Source: Microvirga ossetica (GTDB taxonomy: Bacteria > Pseudomonadota > Alphaproteobacteria > Rhizobiales > Beijerinckiaceae). From it: 64,000 nucleotides of DNA. Made by a program: the position numbers and the translations under genes. The notes beneath the pieces were generated by a model. The model had not been told where the DNA came from and did not search any database. It was given only the letters and a program-made list of their open reading frames with translations. The stretch spans positions 1,099,501 through 1,163,500 of the forward strand of contig NZ_CP016616.1 in assembly GCF_002741015.1 (NCBI RefSeq), in the 5' to 3' direction. Shown piece by piece: positions 35,001 to 42,651 of this stretch (the first letter of the stretch is position 1; every line of letters starts with the position of its first letter).

Positions 35001-35610
35001 CAAACGCTTGCGGAGATATTATCCACAAACTTCGTTCGTGGTGCGTCCTCACTTCACGGCCATGAATGAGCCTGTAAGTCACCGAAGCTCCCACCATAGT
35101 TCGCGCCGAATTGCGATCATCGGTGCGATTGGACCGCACAAAGGCGTAAGGCTCCTTCTGGAATGCGCAAAGTACGCCGCATCGCAGGGGGTACCGTTAA
35201 GCTTTGTCGTCATCGGCTATACAGCCATTGATGACGAGCTACGTACCCTTCCAAATGTCACGATTACGGGGGCCTATGGCGAGGCAGACGTTCAAAGACT
35301 CATTGCCGAGCATGCGCCTGACATAGCGTGGTTCCCTGCTGTGTGGCCTGAAACGTTCAGCTATACATTGTCAGTTGCGTTTGAAGCCGGTCTTTTCCCA
35401 GTGACTTACGATTTCGGAGCTCCAGCTGAGCGCATGAGAGCAGTAGGTTGGGGTGCCACTATGCCCCTCGAACACATGATGTCCGTGCCTGAGATGGTGC
35501 ACTTTCTACAGACCGTTTCAATAACGCCACCGCCTGAAGGTATATGGCAGGCTTCGAACGTTTCCTACGGCTCCATTCTGTCGGACTATTATCGCTTACC
35601 TCCGATCTAA
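32056..35610 (+). CDS. FkbM methyltransferase - GT2 - GT4 fusion protein
   Basis: This 1184-residue cytoplasmic protein joins three enzymes. Residues ~45-240 are an FkbM-type SAM methyltransferase (VALDIGANIGTHSIAFAQRV, VNFIKIDAEGMNHYVIDGAH). Residues ~300-385 are a coiled coil with three perfect LNGEITR repeats, then NSTSWKFARPIRGAKKAI. Residues ~520-790 are GT2 (IDIIVPVYGQARETLNCLAH, LLLNSDTAV, GYGEENDFCRRA). Residues ~808-1180 are GT4-like (LGRGGGTERHVQEMKSALEA). The set suggests coupled transfer and O-methylation of sugars. GTG at 32047 is an alternative start; neither has a good ribosome site. GC content is low compared with the window ends. Confidence 0.88.
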   Translation: MINLSRDQLDSLTSTATTQYGKLNYFRNDDPIGKALEAYGEWAEVEISFLLQFLHPDDVALDIGANIGTHSIAFAQRVGQNGRVHAFEPQGPIFEVLSINAAINNLTNIDARRCGAGAVRSTLVVPATDYMAHANFGAVQLLDDTSAPGETVDILPIDELCLDRVNFIKIDAEGMNHYVIDGAHQTITRCSPIVFSECNSIEEGYLIIERIRRHGYRCIYVSTPAFNSDNIKHQTLNFFGHAEESGLLFLPPSFNSTQIERADGKVTIAPINTLEDLATAFIATPRYGDVTPYDRDPKGLHNENTRLNGEITRLNGEITRLNGEITRQRFQIVDANARTEATLSKLQEAEQHWPSLHAQLKKELRSREVFYKRKLKARDVLLHSVYNSTSWKFARPIRGAKKAIEAIRRTTAGLVRARTGSGSSSLGAMTIGHELHPPRKAGATEHAQQKTVSASAQPLTQGSTIDPVGREGKHDKKNKQGSRTVKQDAIFDTSRRVTVPAPPTLETWRNLADALKLRPAHNPAIDIIVPVYGQARETLNCLAHVLSATQKTGYELIVIDDCGPDKDLPAQLEELAALGLFTLLKNRQNLGFVATVNRGMQLHPDRDVLLLNSDTAVYGDWLDRILKSAHSEDKIGTITPLSNNATICSYPKFVSDNDDELELDNATLDQIAAEVNAGKSVEIPTGVGFCMFISRACIAEVGLFDVENFGRGYGEENDFCRRAAKRGWRNILVGDVFVRHYGGASFGDTKHARVMEAQKKLEKLHPEYFSLVHQFIKDDPVLEIRERLDIERLRRTASTGEAMLFITLGRGGGTERHVQEMKSALEAEGTPVFIARSNTRQHGVLSLDSHGLCNVPNLPTFDVPEDVEALVRAIRALNIKHIHVQHLADAGDDVEQMIRTAAESVGLNYDVTVHDYMFICPRINLIGQSGLYCGEPEDEGCNACLKAFPSIAGHHTIQDWRGRFGEFLSGARAVFVPSTDVAKRLRRYYPQTSFVVRPHFTAMNEPVSHRSSHHSSRRIAIIGAIGPHKGVRLLLECAKYAASQGVPLSFVVIGYTAIDDELRTLPNVTITGAYGEADVQRLIAEHAPDIAWFPAVWPETFSYTLSVAFEAGLFPVTYDFGAPAERMRAVGWGATMPLEHMMSVPEMVHFLQTVSITPPPEGIWQASNVSYGSILSDYYRLPPI
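32970..33032 (+). repeat. three perfect 21-bp tandem repeats in the coiled coil
   Basis: The unit gcgcctgaatggagagatca plus one base occurs three times without change, encoding three heptads. A whole unit changes the protein by seven residues without shifting the frame, so length could vary by slippage. Confidence 0.95.
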
Positions 35611-35716
35611 ATGCTCCAAAACCCGCGATGAGTTTACAGAGACGTCGATTTACCACAAATATTCAGTGCGAGCCGTTGCCATGCCGTTTGGACATCGCAA
35701 CGGCTCAAGTTGCCTC

Positions 35717-35818
35717 TAGAGCACCGGACGCTTGATTGGCCGCATGTCCTGCGGCCTTGAGGCAGTTCCAGCATTCCTGAGGCTCGAAGCGGTTGCAAAT
35801 GTCACGTAAGCGGTGTTC
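35717..35818 (-). pseudogene. relic of an IS630-family transposase 3' end
   Basis: On the minus strand this reads [20 protein letters not shown], matching [20 protein letters not shown] at the end of the IS630 transposase at 45119. The flank TAGAGCA plus CGGACG also matches. The rest was cut off where a different IS630 element inserted at 35819. Confidence 0.8.
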
Positions 35819-36897
35819 TAGTGGATGGAATCTAACGCTTGGTGCCCACGCCTGACGGCGGCGATGATTTCATCTGGATCAGCCGTCCACGTGAAGGGCT
35901 TGGGACTGGCGTTCGTCTCGGCAACGTACCGGTTGATGGCCGTCTGAAGGTCAACCACCGAATAGAAGACGCCGCGCTTGAGCCGCTGGCGGGTCAGCTT
36001 AGCGAAGAAGCCCTCAACCGCATTGAGCCACGAGCATGAGGTCGGGGTGAAGTGGAAGGTGAAGCGCTCGTGGCGATCCAACCAGGCTCGAACCTTCGGG
36101 TGCTTGTGGGCAGCGTAGTTGTCGAGGATCACGTGCACGGCCTTGCCGGGTGGCACTTGGGCTTCAATGGCATTGAGAAAGCGGATGAATTCCTGATGCC
36201 GGTGGCGCTGCATGTTGCGCCCGATGACGGAGCCATCCAGCACGTTCAGAGCGGCAAAGAGCGTAGTGGTGCCGTTGCGTTTGTAGTCGTGCGTCATGGT
36301 CCCCAGCCGGCCCTTCTTCAGCGGCAGGCCGGGCTGGGTGCGGTCGAGCGCCTGGATCTGGCTCTTCTCATCAACCGAGAGAACAATGGCATGAGCGGGT
36401 GGATCGACGTAGAGCCCGACCACGTCGCGGAGCTTCTCGGCGAATTTGGGGTCGTTGGAGAGCTTGAACTGGCGATAGCGGTGCGGCTGGAGACCATGCG
36501 CTCGCCAGATGCGCCGGACGGCGCTGGCGCTGATGCCAGTCTCCTTGGCCATCATAGCAGCGGTCCAGTGCGTTGCCTCGGCCAGTGGGTCGGCCAATGT
36601 CAGGGTGACCACCCGCTCGGCGATGTCAGGCCCGAGCGGCTTGATCCGGGAGGGGCGCGTCTTGTCGCGCAGCAGGCCGTCGACGCCTTCCTGCATGAAG
36701 CGCTCCTGCCAGCGCCACACGCAAGTTTTGGAGGTGCCGGTCCGACGCATGATCTCAGCGGTGCCGACGCCATCGGCGCTCAGCACCACGATGGCAGCCC
36801 GCCAGACGTGTTTCTGGGCCGTGTTCCGGTTGCTGGTCAGCGCCTCAAGGCGATGTCGGTCCGAGGACGTCAGGGTGATCGAGATGCCAGTGCGCAT
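35818..36897 (-). CDS. IS630-family transposase
   Basis: The 359-residue protein has an N-terminal HTH region (GVGTAEIMRRTGTSKTCVWR) and a DDE domain: IVLSVDEKSQIQALDRTQPG (first Asp), AVHVILDNYAAHKHPKVRAW (second Asp), and SWLNAVEGFFAKLTRQRLKR (Glu). No frameshift, so it may be active. The ATG at 36897 is preferred; the frame is open to 36912. The stop lies at the left end of the element. Confidence 0.92.
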   Translation of the reverse strand: MRTGISITLTSSDRHRLEALTSNRNTAQKHVWRAAIVVLSADGVGTAEIMRRTGTSKTCVWRWQERFMQEGVDGLLRDKTRPSRIKPLGPDIAERVVTLTLADPLAEATHWTAAMMAKETGISASAVRRIWRAHGLQPHRYRQFKLSNDPKFAEKLRDVVGLYVDPPAHAIVLSVDEKSQIQALDRTQPGLPLKKGRLGTMTHDYKRNGTTTLFAALNVLDGSVIGRNMQRHRHQEFIRFLNAIEAQVPPGKAVHVILDNYAAHKHPKVRAWLDRHERFTFHFTPTSCSWLNAVEGFFAKLTRQRLKRGVFYSVVDLQTAINRYVAETNASPKPFTWTADPDEIIAAVRRGHQALDSIH

Positions 36898-36967
36898 GCC
36901 ACAGCCTCGCATGCACCCCGGCTAAGGGGAATCCTTCAAACGGACTCTTTTGTTAGGCGGAAACCAC
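35821..36967 (-). mobile_element. IS630-family insertion sequence with TA target duplication
   Basis: The element is flanked by TA at 35819-35820 and 36968-36969, as expected of IS630/Tc1-mariner elements. Its ends match as inverted repeats (CTAGTGG, seven variable bases, CTAAC, counting the target). It holds one transposase gene and sits inside the relic at 35717. Confidence 0.85.
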
Positions 36968-37013
36968 TAGATGTTTAGTCGCGGCATTTGGTGGAGCGGG
37001 TCGAGCCTGAAGC

Positions 37014-37528
37014 GTAAGCACTCGGCGTGCGCCCTCTTGTGAGACCGCTGTTTGCACGTGACGTTCTGACCTTAAGGCTCGCTTTAAGGTCAGCAGATCA
37101 ATGAAGATCGAAGTTCTCGGCACAGAGCGCCGGCGGCGCTGGAGCCTCCAGGACAAACTCCAGATCGTGGACGAGACGCTGCAGCCGGGCGTGACGGTGA
37201 CCGAAGTGGCCCGCCGCCATGGGCTCGCGGCCAGTGTCGTCTTCACCTGGCGCCGGCTGGCTCGCGAAGGACGGCTCGGCGACGCTGGTCCCGCCTTCGT
37301 GCCGGTCGAGATCACGCCCGTCCCAAGGCAGACCACGCCGATAGCATCCCCAGCGCGGCGTACCGGCCTGATCGAGATCGTCCTGGGCCGCGGGCGCCGC
37401 ATTCGCGTGGATCGCGAGGTCGATGCCGAGGCGCTGCGGCGGGTGCTGCAGGTGGTGGAGAGCCTGCCATGATCCCGGTCCCGAGCGGCGTGCGCGTGTG
37501 GCTGGCCACCGGCCACACCGATATGCGT
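37014..37528 (+). mobile_element. left IS66 fragment (tnpA and first 20 codons of tnpB)
   Basis: It begins with the IS66-type end GTAAGCACTCGGCGTGCGCC and runs through tnpA into tnpB. The tnpB start overlaps the tnpA stop (ATGA at 37469) and reads MIPVPSGVRVWLATGHTDMR. It then stops exactly where the RIT terminal repeat starts. The rest of tnpB and all of tnpC are missing. Confidence 0.85.
37101..37472 (+). CDS. tnpA: IS66 family accessory protein TnpA
   Basis: The 123-residue protein has the TnpA helix-turn-helix pattern (WSLQDKLQIVDETLQPGVTV, then EVARRHGLAASVVFTWRRL). The C-terminus, IEIVLGRGRRIRVDREVDAE, is typical. TnpA is needed for IS66 transposition but is not the catalytic subunit. 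It is whole here, but tnpB and tnpC are lost. Confidence 0.88.
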   Translation: MKIEVLGTERRRRWSLQDKLQIVDETLQPGVTVTEVARRHGLAASVVFTWRRLAREGRLGDAGPAFVPVEITPVPRQTTPIASPARRTGLIEIVLGRGRRIRVDREVDAEALRRVLQVVESLP

Positions 37529-37567
37529 AATTATGTGGAGTGCCGGATTATGCGGAGTCCGCAGCGG
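37529..37567 (+). repeat. RIT left terminal inverted repeat (39 bp)
   Basis: Perfect inverted match to 40950-40988. The first base follows codon 20 of the left IS66 tnpB. Confidence 0.95.
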
Positions 37568-37681
37568 TCCGAGCGACTTCGCCCTTTTTATCCAATAGCT
37601 TAGACCGCTCAAGAGCCTTCCCCACTTGGCATAATTGTTGTCGTCTCCCGACGTTCTTTTGACCTCGAGAGGAGAGCCCAC

Positions 37682-38997
37682 GTGCCAAAATCGACGGAAG
37701 GTTTGCCGGAATGCGCGCAACTGATGAACCCAGGTGCCTTGCGGCCGTTCGTGGAGGCGTTCACGGGCCGATTGCTAGGTCTGGGTTACACCCGCCTGAC
37801 CGTGTCAGGCTACGAAGCCTCGGCTCGTCACTTCGGACAATGGCTGCAGAACAAGAAGATCGCCGTCGCTGAGATTGACCACAGGATCGTTCGCGGGTTT
37901 GCGCGGCATCGATGCCGTTGCCCTGGCATCCGGCAGACCACTCGACTGTCGGTCAAATACGTCAACCGCGCTCTCCGGTTCGTTGGCTTCCTGGCGGAAT
38001 GCGGGGCGGTGAAACTGTCGGAACGGGTGCCGCCGTGTCCCGACCAGGACGAGATCCTTGCGTTCCAGGCCTGGCTGAGACGGCATCGCGGAATCTCGGA
38101 GCGCACCGTCTGGCGCCACGGTCGTATGATCATGCGCCTGCTTCCTGCTCTGGGCCCCGATCCCATGCAGTACGACGCTGCTCTCGTCCGGCAGGTGATC
38201 CTGGACGAGGGAAAGCTAAGTTCGCACGCCTACCTCAAGACTATGACGATGGCGTTGAGGGGCTACCTTCGATATCTGGCTGCCCACGGCTTGTGCCATC
38301 CGGGGCTTGATCAGGCTATACCGACAATCCCGCAATGGCGGCTGTCAGCGTTGCCGCGCTTCATCCCCATTGCGGACGTCGAGCGTGTCATTGCGTCGTG
38401 TGACGTCACGACGCCGATGGGCATCCTCGACCGCGCGGTGCTTCTGCTGCTGGCCCGTCTCGGCCTGCGCGCCGGCGAGATCTCGGGCATGCGCCTTGAC
38501 GATGCCCTGGAATGGATGATCACGATCCTCTGGAATCGGTGATCACGATCGTCTGGAACGCGCACCTTGACGACATCGACTGGAGAGAAGGTACCCTGCG
38601 TGTCCGCGGCAAAGGCCGTCGTGAGATCCGGCTTCCGCTCCCACAGGACGCGGGCGACGCGATCATCGCCTATCTCCGGGTTGCCCGGCCGCTCGCGGCC
38701 TGTGAGCAGGTTTTCCTGCGGACCATTGCACCGCATCGGCCGTTGGCGAGCGCGAGCGTCTCGAGCATCGTCAGTCTTGCCCTTGAGAGGGCCGGCATTG
38801 ATGACCCGCCGTCCCGAGGGACCAATCTGATTCGGCACTCCGCAGCGACCGGCCTGCTGCGTGCCGGCGCCACGCTGGACACGATCGGGACCGTGCTTCG
38901 CCACCGATCGATCGACACCACCGCCCATTATGCGAAGGTGGACGTCAATATGTTGCTCCAGATCGCTCAAGCCTGGCCCGGGAGCGTGTCATGCTGA
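37682..38997 (+). pseudogene. RIT recombinase A, frameshifted
   Basis: A GTG start at 37682 with GAGGAG upstream opens a tyrosine recombinase. The core-binding domain (residues ~15-180) runs to RLGLRAGEISGMRLDD, which holds the first catalytic Arg. A 71-bp insertion (38503-38573) then shifts the frame and gives a stop at 38542. The reading resumes at DDIDWREGTLRVRGKGRREI and ends NLIRHSAATGLLR, VLRHRSIDTTAHYAKVD and a stop at 38997. The catalytic Tyr is present, but the usual His before the second Arg is Asn. The stop overlaps the ritB start by 7 bp. Confidence 0.85.
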
Positions 38998-39905
38998 GCC
39001 TGGATCTCGCCCGCTATGCGGAACTGCAGCATCATTTGGGCTTCAAGTTCCGCGTCCAGCACACGCTGCTCAAGAGCTTTGTTGCCTTCGCTCAGAGCCA
39101 TGGCGATCGGTATGTTCAAACGGCGCGCGTGCTCGAATGGGCGACGCTCGCCCCTTCCCCGCAGCAGCGTCGCAATCGCTTGCTGACGGTCCGCCGCTTT
39201 GCCCTGGCGCTGTCGGCCGAGGATCGGTGCCATGAGGTCCCGCCCGCTGATGCCCTGGGCCGCAGCCTGCTCGAGCGGCGGATTCCGCACATCTATACAG
39301 CCGACGAGATCACCACGCTGATGCGAGCAGCGGCCAGCCTCAAGCCCTCAGGCTCGATCAGGCCGCTGCTGTACGAGACCCTGTTCGGCCTGCTTGCCGC
39401 CACCGGCATCCGCGTTTCCGAAGCCCTCGCTCTCCGCCTTGATGACCTGACGGCCGATGGGCTGGTCATCCGACAAACCAAGTTCCAAAAGAGCCGCTTG
39501 CTGCTGCTCCACGCCACCACATGGGAAGCCCTGGACCGGTATGTGTCGGCGCGCCAGAGGCTGGGGACCTTGAACCACGCCCTGTTCGTTTCGAATACTG
39601 GCACGCCGCCGTCCTATCCCACGGTGATTGCCATCTTCCTCCGCCTTACCCGATCAACCGGCCTGAGAGGGCAGCCTGGTCAGCCGGGGCCGCGTATTCA
39701 CGATCTGCGGCACACCTTCGCCGTCCGCTCTTTGGAGCAATGCCGGCCTGATCGCGACGCCGTCGGCCGCCATATCGTTGCGCTCAGCACCTACCTCGGT
39801 CACGCCCATGTCACCGAGACCTATTGGTACTTGCAGGCAACGCCAATCCTCATGGGGCAGATTGCATCCGCCGGTGAGGCCTTGCACCAGGGAGCCGTCG
39901 CATGA
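38991..39905 (+). CDS. RIT recombinase B (tyrosine recombinase)
   Basis: The 304-residue protein has the catalytic pattern ATGIRVSEALALRLDDL (Arg I), IHDLRHTFAVRSL (His and Arg II), YLGHAHVTETYWYLQ (His and Tyr). All key residues are kept. It overlaps ritA by 7 bp (ATGCTGA) and ritC by 4 bp (ATGA), so the three are translationally coupled. It is the only member of the trio that looks intact. Confidence 0.9.
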   Translation: MLSLDLARYAELQHHLGFKFRVQHTLLKSFVAFAQSHGDRYVQTARVLEWATLAPSPQQRRNRLLTVRRFALALSAEDRCHEVPPADALGRSLLERRIPHIYTADEITTLMRAAASLKPSGSIRPLLYETLFGLLAATGIRVSEALALRLDDLTADGLVIRQTKFQKSRLLLLHATTWEALDRYVSARQRLGTLNHALFVSNTGTPPSYPTVIAIFLRLTRSTGLRGQPGQPGPRIHDLRHTFAVRSLEQCRPDRDAVGRHIVALSTYLGHAHVTETYWYLQATPILMGQIASAGEALHQGAVA

Positions 39906-40915
39906 CCGTGCTGGCTCCCCATCTCGCCATCTTTCTGCAAGAACATCTCCCCCATGAGCGGCGGGCAAGCCCGCACACGTGTGAGGCCTACGCCTACAGC
40001 TTTCGGCTGCTGTTGTGCTTCGCGGCTACCCGATTGAGGACCACGCCATCCCGCATCGCGATCGAGCAGCTCGATCCGCCGCTCGTCCTCGCCTTCCTCG
40101 AGCATATCGAGAAGGCACGCGGCAACTCGGCGCGCACCCGCAACGCCCGCCTTGCCGCGATCCACTCGTTCTTCCGCTTCCTCGAATACCGGCTCCCGTC
40201 CTGTCTGGACCAGGCACGCCGGGTCCGAGCAATCCCGATGAAGAAGGCCGACGAGGCGCTCGTCAGCCATCTCACGCGCGCGGAGATGCAGGCTCTGCTT
40301 GATGTGCCGGACCCGCGTCAGGTCTCCGGCATCCGGGACCGGGCGATGCTCTACCTGGCCTTCGCCGCAGGCCTGCGCGTCTCCGAACTCGTCAGCCTCC
40401 GCATCGATCAGATCGACCGCCAAACGGTCGCCAGCATCCACGTCATGGGCAAAGGACGCCGCGAGCGCGTGCTGCCCCTCTGGAAGGAGACAACGGCGGC
40501 GCTGAAGGCTTGGCTGGCGGCTCGTCCGGCGAGCGGCGATGAAGAGCTCTTCCTCAATGCCACAGGACGGGCGATGACCAGGTCTGGCTTCGAATATATC
40601 CTCGCCAAGCACGTGGCCACTGCAGCGCAGAAGTTGCCCTCGATCGCCGACAAGCGCGTCACCCCGCATGTTCTGCACCACACCTGCGCCATGCATACCC
40701 TGCAGGCGACCCGCGACATTCGCAAAGTGTCGCTCTGGCTTGGTCACGCCAGTCTACAGAGCACGGAGATCAATCTGCGAGCTGATCCGACCGAAAAGCT
40801 TGAGGCGCTTGCCGCGATGGCGCCGCTGTCGCTCAAGCCGGGTCGCTTCCGCGCTCCCGACAAGCTGCTGGCGATGCTGAAGTCCATCGGCCAATCGACA
40901 AATTATGTCGAGTGA
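39902..40915 (+). CDS. RIT recombinase C, catalytic residues replaced
   Basis: The 337-residue reading frame is complete: SAM-like N-terminal domain (HTCEAYAYSFRLLLCFAA), catalytic domain with AAGLRVSELVSLRIDQI (Arg I) and MGKGRRERVLPLW (Lys). The block that is normally HxLRHT reads HVLHHTCAMHTL, so Arg II is His. The block that should hold the nucleophile reads STEINLRADPTEKL, with Asn at the expected Tyr position. It should therefore bind but not cut DNA. It ends 35 bp before the right terminal repeat. Confidence 0.88.
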   Translation: MTVLAPHLAIFLQEHLPHERRASPHTCEAYAYSFRLLLCFAATRLRTTPSRIAIEQLDPPLVLAFLEHIEKARGNSARTRNARLAAIHSFFRFLEYRLPSCLDQARRVRAIPMKKADEALVSHLTRAEMQALLDVPDPRQVSGIRDRAMLYLAFAAGLRVSELVSLRIDQIDRQTVASIHVMGKGRRERVLPLWKETTAALKAWLAARPASGDEELFLNATGRAMTRSGFEYILAKHVATAAQKLPSIADKRVTPHVLHHTCAMHTLQATRDIRKVSLWLGHASLQSTEINLRADPTEKLEALAAMAPLSLKPGRFRAPDKLLAMLKSIGQSTNYVE

Positions 40916-40949
40916 TTGCTACATAAACACCGCAGTCGGCAAGCGATTG

Positions 40950-40988
40950 CCGCTGCGGACTCCGCATAATCCGGCACTCCACATAATT
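40950..40988 (-). repeat. RIT right terminal inverted repeat (39 bp)
   Basis: Perfect inverted match to 37529-37567. The outermost base abuts codon 20 of the right IS66 tnpB. Confidence 0.95.
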
Positions 40989-41524
40989 GCGGAAGTCGAC
41001 GGGCTTGGTCGCCACCAGGACGCGGACAGTCCCGCTCGGTCCGATCATCGCAGGCTCTTGAGCGCATGCAGCACGAGGGCCAATGTCGCTCCATCGGCTC
41101 CGGACGGGACGCGAATGACGGCGCCCTCCACGACAATCTCGATTACCGCCTCCCGGCAGGCTGCCGGGGTGGGCTGCGGCACGTCAGGGGCGACAACAAC
41201 CGGGGTAAAGCCCAGCGGAGAATCGTCCGCCTCGCACTTGGCCTGACGACGCCAGGTGAACAGGTGCTGGGGCGACATGCCGTTGCGGCGGGCCACGCCA
41301 GACACCACCGCGCCCGGCGCCATGGCCTCCTCCAGGATCCGCGCCTTCTCATCGGCTGACCAGCGCCGGCGTCCGCGAGCCCCAGTGATCACTTCCAGGC
41401 GCCGCACCGCTCGGGGCGGCTCAAGCATATGGTCAACCATCGACACAAAACGATCCCCAATCAGAGATCGTCAGTCTCGCTGCTCAGACATGCGAATGTA
41501 AGGTGCGGCGAGAACACCGCTTAC
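40989..41524 (-). mobile_element. right IS66 fragment (tnpA and first 20 codons of tnpB)
   Basis: It runs on the minus strand from an IS66-type end (GTAAGCGGTGTTCTCGCCGC, read from 41524) through tnpA into tnpB. tnpB (start 41048, overlapping the tnpA stop as ATGA) reads MIGPSGTVRVLVATKPVDFR and stops at the RIT repeat. It is a different IS66 member from the left fragment. Confidence 0.85.
41045..41446 (-). CDS. tnpA: IS66 family accessory protein TnpA
   Basis: The 133-residue protein has RRRWSADEKARILEEAMAPG, then VARRNGMSPQHLFTWRRQAK and IEIVVEGAVIRVPSGADGAT, the standard TnpA blocks. It is clearly diverged from the TnpA at 37101, so the two IS66 fragments come from different elements. Confidence 0.88.
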   Translation of the reverse strand: MSMVDHMLEPPRAVRRLEVITGARGRRRWSADEKARILEEAMAPGAVVSGVARRNGMSPQHLFTWRRQAKCEADDSPLGFTPVVVAPDVPQPTPAACREAVIEIVVEGAVIRVPSGADGATLALVLHALKSLR

Positions 41525-41604
41525 GATCGGCCGGGCGGACAGTGCTTCTGTAATTCGTCCGCCATCGGGGTGTTTGGCGGAAGTCGTTTTGCAATTGTTC
41601 TGGT

Positions 41605-42651
41605 TCACGCTTCCTGATCTGCAGAGGGATTCGCATGTCCCGCTAAGAGAGTTGCATGGGCCTGATCAGAACGCCTTGAATGTAGTGTGTTGGAAAGGTT
41701 GGGATGTATGGCCTCCCTGGGAACGGAGGACACATCGTATGAAAGCGCCGCAAGAAGCAACTGCACCCCGATGATGATTGGCAACGCGGATATCATGACC
41801 GCGCCAGCTGTCGCTACATCGCCTTGGGCGCTTTCAGTGACCCACTTATAAAGTCCAAAGACGGTACCAAATGAGATCAGCAATATTGAGCTGAGCAATT
41901 CCAACGAGGCGACGTTGAAGTCGCGAAGATAGTAATTGTAGCCGATTCTTTTGGCCATGTTCTTGAGATGGCCAAGCATGAATGGTCCGATGATTTTGCT
42001 TATCTTAAGCCCGCTTTCCTCATCGGCGTACTTTGCCAGCATCGGAATGTCGACGACTTTTGCCCGAATGATGTTCAAACGGAAAAGCATGTCACTTTCG
42101 AAAAAGTATCGCTCATGCAACCTGTCGAGATTCATGATTCTCAACACTCTTGCACTAATTGCAGTATACCCGTTTGTCGGATCGAATATGTCCCAATAAC
42201 CGCACGACAGCTTCGTCATAAAAGAAAGAATAGCGTTTCCGAAAACACGAACTTTCGGCATCTGCTCCAGGAACTCAGGGCTATAGAAGCGATTACCTTT
42301 TGTATAGTCGGCGAGACCGTGGACGATAGGATCAGCAAACTGGCCCAGCAGAACAGGATCCATTTGGCCGTCACCATCAATTTTGATGACGACATCCAAG
42401 TCCATTTCAATTGCTTCGCGGTAGCCTCGGATCATTGCGCCACCGACACCCCGATTTCGCTCGTTCCGGATCACTTTGATACGAGGGTCTGAGCAATGTG
42501 CTGCGATGAAGTCTCCGGAGCCTTCCGGACAGGCATCATCGACGCACAGGATGGCATCTACCTCCGGCCCTATGCGACTGATCACACCTTTGATATGGCG
42601 CGTCACCTTATAGCAAGGGATGACAACTCCGACTCTGACGCCACCGATCAA
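41605..42651 (-). CDS. GT2 glycosyltransferase with C-terminal membrane helices (GtrB/DPM-like)
   Basis: The protein of about 348 residues has VGVVIPCYKVTRHIKGVISR, ILCVDDACPEGS, VVIKIDGDGQMDP (DxD) and a C-terminal pair of membrane helices (LELLSSILLISFGTVFGLYK; MISALPIIIGVQLLLAAL). This is the layout of polyprenyl-phosphate sugar transferases such as GtrB and ArnC. It should load a sugar onto undecaprenyl phosphate at the inner face of the membrane. A TTG start at 42651 overlaps the TGA of the upstream methyltransferase (TTGA) and fits the family length. An ATG at 42768 would need a 120-bp overlap. Confidence 0.85.
   Translation of the reverse strand: MIGGVRVGVVIPCYKVTRHIKGVISRIGPEVDAILCVDDACPEGSGDFIAAHCSDPRIKVIRNERNRGVGGAMIRGYREAIEMDLDVVIKIDGDGQMDPVLLGQFADPIVHGLADYTKGNRFYSPEFLEQMPKVRVFGNAILSFMTKLSCGYWDIFDPTNGYTAISARVLRIMNLDRLHERYFFESDMLFRLNIIRAKVVDIPMLAKYADEESGLKISKIIGPFMLGHLKNMAKRIGYNYYLRDFNVASLELLSSILLISFGTVFGLYKWVTESAQGDVATAGAVMISALPIIIGVQLLLAALSYDVSSVPREAIHPNLSNTLHSRRSDQAHATLLAGHANPSADQEA

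Larger units (their letters stand above)
37529..40988 (+). mobile_element. RIT (recombinase-in-trio) element
   Basis: Three overlapping tyrosine-recombinase genes are bounded by perfect 39-bp inverted repeats (37529-37567 and 40950-40988, starting AATTATGTGGAGTGCCGG). This is the layout described for RIT elements. Each outer edge abuts an IS66 tnpB truncated after codon 20, in opposite orientations. A partial internal copy of the end (AATTATGTCGAGTG) lies at the ritC stop. The element looks inactive because ritA and ritC are damaged. Confidence 0.85.

Noticed and set aside
37682..40915. phage-type integrase for the tRNA-Phe site
   Set aside because: The three recombinases form a RIT element with its own terminal repeats and lie 27 kb away; nothing ties them to the tRNA fragment.
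40833..41048. 71-residue fusion protein from the IS66 tnpB start into the RIT end
   Set aside because: It is a chance read-through of the junction, as also seen on the left side; useful only as evidence for the insertion point.
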